Below, piece after piece: positions 59,218-64,000 of a stretch of 64,000 bases of DNA (position 1 is its first letter; every line of letters begins with the position of its first letter). The position numbers and the translations under genes are program-made. The DNA is from Rhizorhapis suberifaciens (lineage in GTDB: Bacteria; Pseudomonadota; Alphaproteobacteria; Sphingomonadales; Sphingomonadaceae). The stretch is taken from assembly GCF_014200045.1 (NCBI RefSeq), contig NZ_JACHOV010000001.1:124001-188000 (forward strand), given 5' to 3'. The notes beneath the pieces were generated by a model. The model worked only from the letters and a program-made list of their open reading frames with translations. It had not been told where the DNA came from and did not search any database.

Positions 59218-59754
59218 ATGATCAGAATTATTTCCATAAGCGCCGCCGCTCTATTGATCTGTGGGACTGCGATGGGACAGGACGTACCTCCGCAGCAGCC
59301 CGACACCATGCCTCAGCCAGGGCCTTCGACCGCCCCTCCTGCAGGAATGCCGCCGCCTGATAGTTCCACCCAAACGCCTACCACGCAACCGGGCGGAACA
59401 CCCACGCCAGCGCCCGACAGCACCGCGCCTGCTCCCCCGCCACAGGGAACACCCACTCCTCCAGCAGGAACTACATCCCCCGACGGCACGACGGCTATTC
59501 CTTCTGCCGATCCCAATGCGCAGGCTGTTCCGGCTCCCGTACCTCCTGAAGCGGGAGGCATGACGCCTGCTCCATCCGGTGCGGCTCCGGATCCCAACGC
59601 GCCGGTCGGCACGGCAGCCAATCCTGCGGTAGTGGGCGGCAACGTGACGCCTCCACCAGCGCCCAAGAAGGATTATCCGCTCTGTTCCAAGACCATTCAG
59701 GACAGTTGCATGAATCCTGGTGAGGCGCCGAGAAGTAAGAAGCGCCGCCGTTAA
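59218..59754 (+). CDS. Secreted proline/threonine-rich protein with C-terminal cysteine motif
   Basis: The 178-residue product starts with a signal peptide (MIRIISISAAALLICGTAMG) and is then almost entirely Pro/Thr/Ala/Gly-rich up to residue 155. It ends with DYPLCSKTIQDSC and MNPGEAPRSKKRRR. The short C-terminal block with two cysteines, of the type YPxCSxTxxDxC, recurs in small exported proteins of related bacteria from memory of the family, and may be a recognition or disulfide signal. Function unknown. It overlaps the convergent rsmD by 4 bp. Confidence 0.75.
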   Translation: MIRIISISAAALLICGTAMGQDVPPQQPDTMPQPGPSTAPPAGMPPPDSSTQTPTTQPGGTPTPAPDSTAPAPPPQGTPTPPAGTTSPDGTTAIPSADPNAQAVPAPVPPEAGGMTPAPSGAAPDPNAPVGTAANPAVVGGNVTPPPAPKKDYPLCSKTIQDSCMNPGEAPRSKKRRR

Positions 59755-60290
59755 TCGGACAAGCGGAGCAAGTGCAGCCGGGCCTTGCCGCAGTCGCGGA
59801 CAGTTTCAACGGTGAAGCCTTTGACGGCAAGGCTTTCCTTGCGGTCGGTCTCCACGCTGATCCAAGTGGCGGGGCCAACCCAACCTTGGCGGTTCAGCTT
59901 GTCGATCGCCACCGCGCCGGCGCCGGTGCCATAGGGCGGGTCCATCATGATGAGGTCGAGCGGCGCAGGCGCTTGTCCGAGGGCAAGGACCGAGGTCGCT
60001 TTTACATCGGGACGTATTCCAAACCGCTCTGCGTTGGCCCGGAGCGCACTGATTGCCGCATGGTCTTGCTCAACGAAGATGCAGCTCGCCGCACCCCGGG
60101 AGAGGGCCTCTAACCCCAAAGCGCCCGAGCCGGCGAACAGGTCTGCCACTGCAAGGCCTTCAAAGCTGCCAAGCCGACTGGCAAGCATGGAGAAGAGCGC
60201 CTCGCGCGCTCGGTCGGCCGTAGGACGAGTGCTCACACCTTTGGGTGCGTCGAGAAGGCGACCGCGCCATTGTCCTGCAATGATTCTCAT
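59751..60290 (-). CDS. rsmD: 16S rRNA (guanine966-N2)-methyltransferase
   Basis: The 179-residue protein has the RsmD N-terminus MRIIAGQWRGRLLDAPKG, STRPTADRAREALFSML, the SAM-binding block VADLFAGSGALGLEALSRGA, and the catalytic DPPY motif in IMMDPPYGTG. It methylates G966 of 16S rRNA in the small subunit. Length is normal. Its stop overlaps the convergent secreted-protein gene by 4 bp. Confidence 0.94.
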   Translation of the reverse strand: MRIIAGQWRGRLLDAPKGVSTRPTADRAREALFSMLASRLGSFEGLAVADLFAGSGALGLEALSRGAASCIFVEQDHAAISALRANAERFGIRPDVKATSVLALGQAPAPLDLIMMDPPYGTGAGAVAIDKLNRQGWVGPATWISVETDRKESLAVKGFTVETVRDCGKARLHLLRLSD

Positions 60291-60498
60291 AGGAACTGTC
60301 CCCTGTCCTGTTCGCGCTCGCGCATAGGGGATGCCGCTTCACCGCGATAGTGGGAGCAGGCAGGGATGCGGTAAAACCCAAGCGCACACCCGCACGCAAG
60401 CTTTATGCGCTCCGAGTGATCGAGAATATTCTCGACTCTTCGTTTCGGGTCCGGCAAGAACAGAAGTCGAACAGTATTGAATTTCAAGGGGGAAACGC

Positions 60499-62007
60499 TT
60501 GGTCGCGACGGTTTCGACAGTTGCCTATCTGGGTCTGGAGGCGCGCGGGGTAGAGGTTCAATGCCAAGTGGCGGCCGGCGTGCCGGGCTTTGTCGTTGTG
60601 GGTCTTCCCGACAAGGCGGTGGCCGAAAGCCGCGAGCGGGTGCGTGCCGCCATGTCCGCCATAGGATTGTCCCTTCCTCCCAAGCGGATCACCGTGAACT
60701 TATCGCCTGCCGATTTGCCGAAAGAGGGCTCTCACTATGACCTTCCTATCGCCTTGGCGCTGCTGGGCGCGATAGGTGTTATCGATGCCGAAACGCTTGC
60801 GAGCTATTTGGTCGTAGGCGAGCTTGGCCTGGATGGGCGCGTTGCGCCATCGCCGGGCGTCCTGCTCGCCGCATTGCAAGCCAGCGAGCGGCAACTCGGC
60901 CTGATCTGCCCCGCATCACAGGGCGCAGAAGCGGCCTGGGCCGGGAATGTGGAAGTGATTGCTGCGCCTGACATCATCAGCCTTTTAAATCATTTCAAGG
61001 GCAGTTCGCAGCTGACGCCGCCATTGCCTGGAGAAGCCGAAGCACTTGTGCGAGGTGCCGACCTCAAACAGGTAAAGGGGCAGGAAAGCGCCAAGCGGGC
61101 GTTGGAGATTGCGGCGGCTGGAGGTCACAATCTGCTGATGGTCGGCCCGCCGGGCGCGGGGAAGTCGCTGATGGCCAGTTGCCTCCCCGGTATTCTTCCG
61201 GATCTGACGCCCGCTGAGGCGCTGGAAGTGTCGATGGTCGCTTCCGTTGCGGGAACGCTCCAGGACGGCAAGATGAGCCGGGCGCGGCCTTATCGCTCTC
61301 CCCACCACAGTGCTTCCATGGCAGCGCTCGTCGGCGGCGGCCTCAAGGTCAAACCGGGCGAGGTAAGCCTTGCGCATCTGGGCGTGCTGTTTCTCGACGA
61401 GTTGCCTGAGTTCCAGCGCGTAGTCCTCGATAGCCTGCGGCAGCCGCTTGAAACCGGTGAAGTCAGCGTGGCCCGCGCCAACGCACATGTGACTTTTCCC
61501 GCAAGGGTGCAATTGATTGCGGCGATGAACCCGTGCAAATGCGGTCATCTGGGCGACCCCGGCCTTGCCTGTTCCAGGGCCCCACGCTGCGCCGCCGACT
61601 ATCAGGCGAAAGTGTCGGGCCCGTTGCTTGACCGGATCGACCTTCATGTCGACGTCAACGCGGTCACAGCCGCGGATCTGGTTCTTCCGCCTCCAACTGA
61701 AGGCTCGGCACAAGTCGCAACGCGAGTGGCTGAAGCCCGTGCACGTCAGACGGCCCGTTACAGTGGCTATAGCGTACGCACCAATGCCGAGGTCGACGGC
61801 GACCTGCTGGAGGAAGTGGCTGGTCCCGACGACGCTGGGCGTCAGCTTCTGGCACAAGCGGCAGAGGCTATGCGGCTTTCCGCGCGAGGCTATAGCAGGG
61901 TGCTTCGCGTCGCACGCACGGTCGCTGATCTGGCGGGCGCCGAAAGGGTAGGGCGCGTTCATGTGGCGGAGGCGTTGAGCTATCGACGGCAGGTTCCAAG
62001 AAACTGA
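60499..62007 (+). CDS. comM: ComM/YifB-family Mg-chelatase-like AAA+ ATPase
   Basis: The 502-residue protein has an N-terminal Lon-like domain (VECQVAAGVPGF region, VGLPDKAVAESRERVRAAM), Walker A MVGPPGAGKSLMAS, Walker B GVLFLDELPEFQ, and the CX2C..CX3C zinc region in MNPCKCGHLGDPGLACSR. ComM drives branch migration in natural transformation in Haemophilus and Vibrio, and the family is widespread. The start is a TTG at 60499 with AAGGGGGAAA upstream. DUF805 follows after 18 bp on the same strand. Confidence 0.92.
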   Translation: MVATVSTVAYLGLEARGVEVQCQVAAGVPGFVVVGLPDKAVAESRERVRAAMSAIGLSLPPKRITVNLSPADLPKEGSHYDLPIALALLGAIGVIDAETLASYLVVGELGLDGRVAPSPGVLLAALQASERQLGLICPASQGAEAAWAGNVEVIAAPDIISLLNHFKGSSQLTPPLPGEAEALVRGADLKQVKGQESAKRALEIAAAGGHNLLMVGPPGAGKSLMASCLPGILPDLTPAEALEVSMVASVAGTLQDGKMSRARPYRSPHHSASMAALVGGGLKVKPGEVSLAHLGVLFLDELPEFQRVVLDSLRQPLETGEVSVARANAHVTFPARVQLIAAMNPCKCGHLGDPGLACSRAPRCAADYQAKVSGPLLDRIDLHVDVNAVTAADLVLPPPTEGSAQVATRVAEARARQTARYSGYSVRTNAEVDGDLLEEVAGPDDAGRQLLAQAAEAMRLSARGYSRVLRVARTVADLAGAERVGRVHVAEALSYRRQVPRN

Positions 62008-62025
62008 TTGTGAAGAAGGAGGCAA

Positions 62026-62451
62026 ATGATGGAATGGATGCTGTTGCCGCTGAAGCGCTACACCCAGTTTTCCGGCCGCGCCCGGCCGAAGGAATTCTGG
62101 ATGTTTTTCCTTTTCCTGATCATTTGCATAGTCCTGCTGAGCTTTGTCGAAGCGGCGCTTGGGCTCAACACGAGTGAACGCTGGGCTTTTCGGGAAGGAT
62201 GGAGCGCATCGGCGGGTTTCCGGAATAGCGCAGGGCCGCTGACGGGCCTGTTCCTGCTGGCGATGCTTGTTCCCTACCTCGCCGTCGCCGTTCGTCGGCT
62301 GCATGATACCGATCGGTCTGGCTGGTACCTGCTGCTGGGCTTCATACCCTTTATCGGCGGACTGATATTATTGATCTTCCTGGTGATGGGAGGGACCCGC
62401 GGTCCCAATCGATTTGGCCCCGATCCCTTCGATAAGGGGGAAGCTGCTTAG
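62026..62451 (+). CDS. DUF805 family membrane protein
   Basis: The 141-residue protein has a basic N-terminus (LLPLKRYTQFSGRARPKEFW) and three or four hydrophobic helices (MFFLFLIICIVLLSFVEAAL, LTGLFLLAMLVPYLAVAVRRLHD, WYLLLGFIPFIGGLILLIFLVM). The RRLHDTDRSGWY block is diagnostic of DUF805. The function is unknown. AAGGAGGCAA precedes the ATG; starts at 62026 and 62029 are both possible. It follows comM on the same strand. Confidence 0.9.
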   Translation: MMEWMLLPLKRYTQFSGRARPKEFWMFFLFLIICIVLLSFVEAALGLNTSERWAFREGWSASAGFRNSAGPLTGLFLLAMLVPYLAVAVRRLHDTDRSGWYLLLGFIPFIGGLILLIFLVMGGTRGPNRFGPDPFDKGEAA

Positions 62452-62465
62452 CATTTCTGCGCGGA

Positions 62466-62894
62466 TCACACATCGCTGGTGATCAGCTTCAGCTCGCTGG
62501 ACTGTATATTTCCCCGATGGCGGAACTGACCAACCACTTGGCCGCCCGGCTCAATGGTGATGTTTTCATAGACAATATCGCCAGTGATACGGGCGGTGTG
62601 CTCGATGAAAAGGTCCTTTGCCGTGATAGAGCCGTCCACGAGTCCTGCAAGCCGGGCGGTCTCCGCCATGATGCAACCCCGGATTTCGCTATCGGCGCCT
62701 TGAACCAGATTGGCGCAACTCAGGTCCCCTTCGATTTTGCCGTCGACATGCAGGTCCACCGACGCGCGAATATTGCCGGTAATGACGATATCGCTGCCAA
62801 TGATGGAGAAGGGCGTATTCCTAGCCCCGGTTGCCGCGATCGTTATCTTGGGAGCCGACGCGCTGAAGGGCAATTTTCTGGACTTCGAGAACAT
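62466..62894 (-). CDS. bacM: Bactofilin-family cytoskeletal protein
   Basis: The 142-residue protein consists of a short tail and a right-handed beta-helix made of repeated strands (FSIIGSDIVITGNIRASVDLHVDGKIEGDLSC through ITIEPGGQVVGQFRHRGNI). Bactofilins self-assemble into filaments that organise cell-wall synthesis, often via a co-encoded M23 peptidase. The N-terminal MFSKSRKLPFSASAP may bind the membrane. It starts inside the 3' end of the M23 gene with 74 bp overlap. Confidence 0.93.
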   Translation of the reverse strand: MFSKSRKLPFSASAPKITIAATGARNTPFSIIGSDIVITGNIRASVDLHVDGKIEGDLSCANLVQGADSEIRGCIMAETARLAGLVDGSITAKDLFIEHTARITGDIVYENITIEPGGQVVGQFRHRGNIQSSELKLITSDV

Positions 62895-63969
62895 CGGCTT
62901 TGGCCTCCAGGAAACGGCGGGGGTTAATTGGCTGGCCGTTCATTCTGACTTCGAAATGCAGATGTGTCCCGGTGGAACGGCCCGTTGAACCCATCCGGGC
63001 GATCTGTTCGCCGCGATGCACCTTTTGGCCCGTCTTGGTGTTGAAGCCGGAAAGATGGGCATAGCGGGTCATCATGCCGTGGCCATGGGTAACTTCCACC
63101 ACATTGCCGTAGCCCGAACGCTGGCCGACATAGGTTACGCGGCCATTGGCTGCGGCTAGGATCGGTTGACCATAGGATCCACGAAAATCAAGTCCCGCGT
63201 GAAAGGCCGCATGACCATTAAAGGGATCGCTTCGGCGGCCAAAGCCGCTGCTCAGCATCACGATATTAGTCGGTTTGCCTGAAGGAATGGCAAGCATAGT
63301 ATTTTCAAGGATGTCGAGCCTTTGCAAAGCTTTGCTAAGGTCTGCAAATTCTTCGCTGATATCGCCACTATCGCCTTTTACGGGAATGAAAGGCCCCCCC
63401 TGCGCGGAGCGCGATTGACGTATAAGCCTGGGAGGTTTGAGGCCAAAACTGCGAATAGCAAATTCCAGCTTTTCCGCACGGCGCGCCACTGCATCCCCAA
63501 GCTGGCTTGCAAACGCGATCTGCTGCTCCTCGATGCGGCGCAACTCGTGCGCCTCGGGAATGGCTGCGCTGATTCTGCTGGTTTTTGAACCTGCCTTGCC
63601 CTCTTTGGCTCCGATAATTTTTCGGGCCACAGGATCCTCGCCGAAATGGCTTTTGACCAGGCCCTCAAGATTTTCCTGCCGCTGTTCCAGCTCGGCGGCG
63701 ACCTCTTTTACCGAGGCGCGGTAACTGGTCACATTGCGTGCAGAACTGGCGATAGCGGCTTGCTGCCTTGCTAGAGCGGCCCTGTCGCGCGCAATGTCAT
63801 ATTTGGTAATAGCAAGAAATATCGTGGCGACCGCCGCTAATATAAGGGTCAGCGCGAGTAATCCGGCAAACAGCATTTGCAGCCGACTGCTGACCTTCAA
63901 GAACCTTACAGTTCCCCCGGACCTGAGAAAAATTTCCCGCTCAGGAAATAACCGCCACACACCAGTCAC
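62821..63969 (-). CDS. M23-family metallopeptidase with N-terminal membrane anchor
   Basis: The 382-residue protein has one transmembrane segment (LFAGLLALTLILAAVATIFLA), a coiled-coil stalk (about 65-200) and a C-terminal M23 domain. The zinc ligands lie in AAFHAGLDFRGSYG (H..D) and THLHFEVRMNG (HxH). Its activity is peptidoglycan cross-bridge cleavage, or it is a non-catalytic partner for an amidase. The bactofilin gene overlaps its 3' end by 74 bp. The start at 63969 is the first in-frame start near the window edge, and further upstream sequence is missing. Confidence 0.9.
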   Translation of the reverse strand: MTGVWRLFPEREIFLRSGGTVRFLKVSSRLQMLFAGLLALTLILAAVATIFLAITKYDIARDRAALARQQAAIASSARNVTSYRASVKEVAAELEQRQENLEGLVKSHFGEDPVARKIIGAKEGKAGSKTSRISAAIPEAHELRRIEEQQIAFASQLGDAVARRAEKLEFAIRSFGLKPPRLIRQSRSAQGGPFIPVKGDSGDISEEFADLSKALQRLDILENTMLAIPSGKPTNIVMLSSGFGRRSDPFNGHAAFHAGLDFRGSYGQPILAAANGRVTYVGQRSGYGNVVEVTHGHGMMTRYAHLSGFNTKTGQKVHRGEQIARMGSTGRSTGTHLHFEVRMNGQPINPRRFLEAKADVLEVQKIALQRVGSQDNDRGNRG

Positions 63970-64000
63970 AAGACTGGCGATGCGGACATCGCTTTTCGAC

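Noticed and set aside
60985-62304. 439-codon frame on the minus strand
   Set aside because: Antisense to comM, which carries the real Walker motifs.

Overview
The window looks like chromosome from an alphaproteobacterium of the Sphingomonadaceae, most likely Sphingobium or a close relative. The evidence is gene content, gene order and GC-rich coding. There is a Ros/MucR-type regulator with a CLEDGKK zinc finger, a class II DAHP synthase, a CobS/CobT pair, the order rpmH-rnpA-yidD-yidC-engB, and palindromic intergenic repeats built on TTCCCGC..GCGGGAA. The genus is inferred; no rRNA or marker comparison was possible.

Layout. 1-1708 is an accessory integration site: a frameshifted PD-(D/E)XK nuclease-like gene running off the left edge, then a parDE toxin-antitoxin pair enclosed by two exact 46-bp copies of the 3' part of a tRNA-Lys gene, with the intact tRNA at 1633-1708. 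1749-6665 holds folK, a uracil-DNA glycosylase, a lipoprotein, rlmB, tRNA-Tyr and a secreted TPR protein. 6809-13770 is a sugar-catabolic cluster that fits an oxidative De Ley-Doudoroff galactose route: dehydrogenase, lactonase, IlvD/EDD dehydratase, KDGal kinase, KDPGal aldolase, with a ROK sugar kinase. 13789-19378 carries an SGNH esterase, a malonyl-CoA synthetase, and an HxlR regulator divergent from a VOC-VOC-GST operon.

19407-29820 is mostly leftward housekeeping (corC, ybeY, phoH, miaB, an acyltransferase, fur, mucR, rimI, tsaB, nfu), then a Phd-like/PAS fusion protein and a rightward DEAD-box helicase with a terminator-like hairpin in its leader. 30035-39874 contains the class II DAHP synthase, cysS, cobT, a HepT remnant, cobS, a J-domain protein, bolA, a pirin, dapE and a cupin. 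39890-44346 is the yidC/rnpA/rpmH region with several REP-like palindromes, one of which is read through as part of rnpA. 44581-47786 is a two-kinase hybrid sensor and a response regulator. 47858-63969 holds hisI, a lipoprotein, a MerR/acyl-CoA dehydrogenase pair, a SleB-like hydrolase, cysK with an MFS transporter, a DUF885 lipoprotein, uvrD, a proline-rich secreted protein, rsmD, comM, a DUF805 protein, and a bactofilin overlapping an M23 peptidase.

The most unusual parts are the tRNA-bounded parDE cassette with equally spaced candidate integrase arm sites, the Phd-PAS fusion, the HisKA plus HWE double kinase, the helicase leader hairpin, the HepT scar between cobS and cobT, and an rnpA frame that spans all of rpmH and ends in a REP. 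No CRISPR array, insertion sequence or integrase gene was found.
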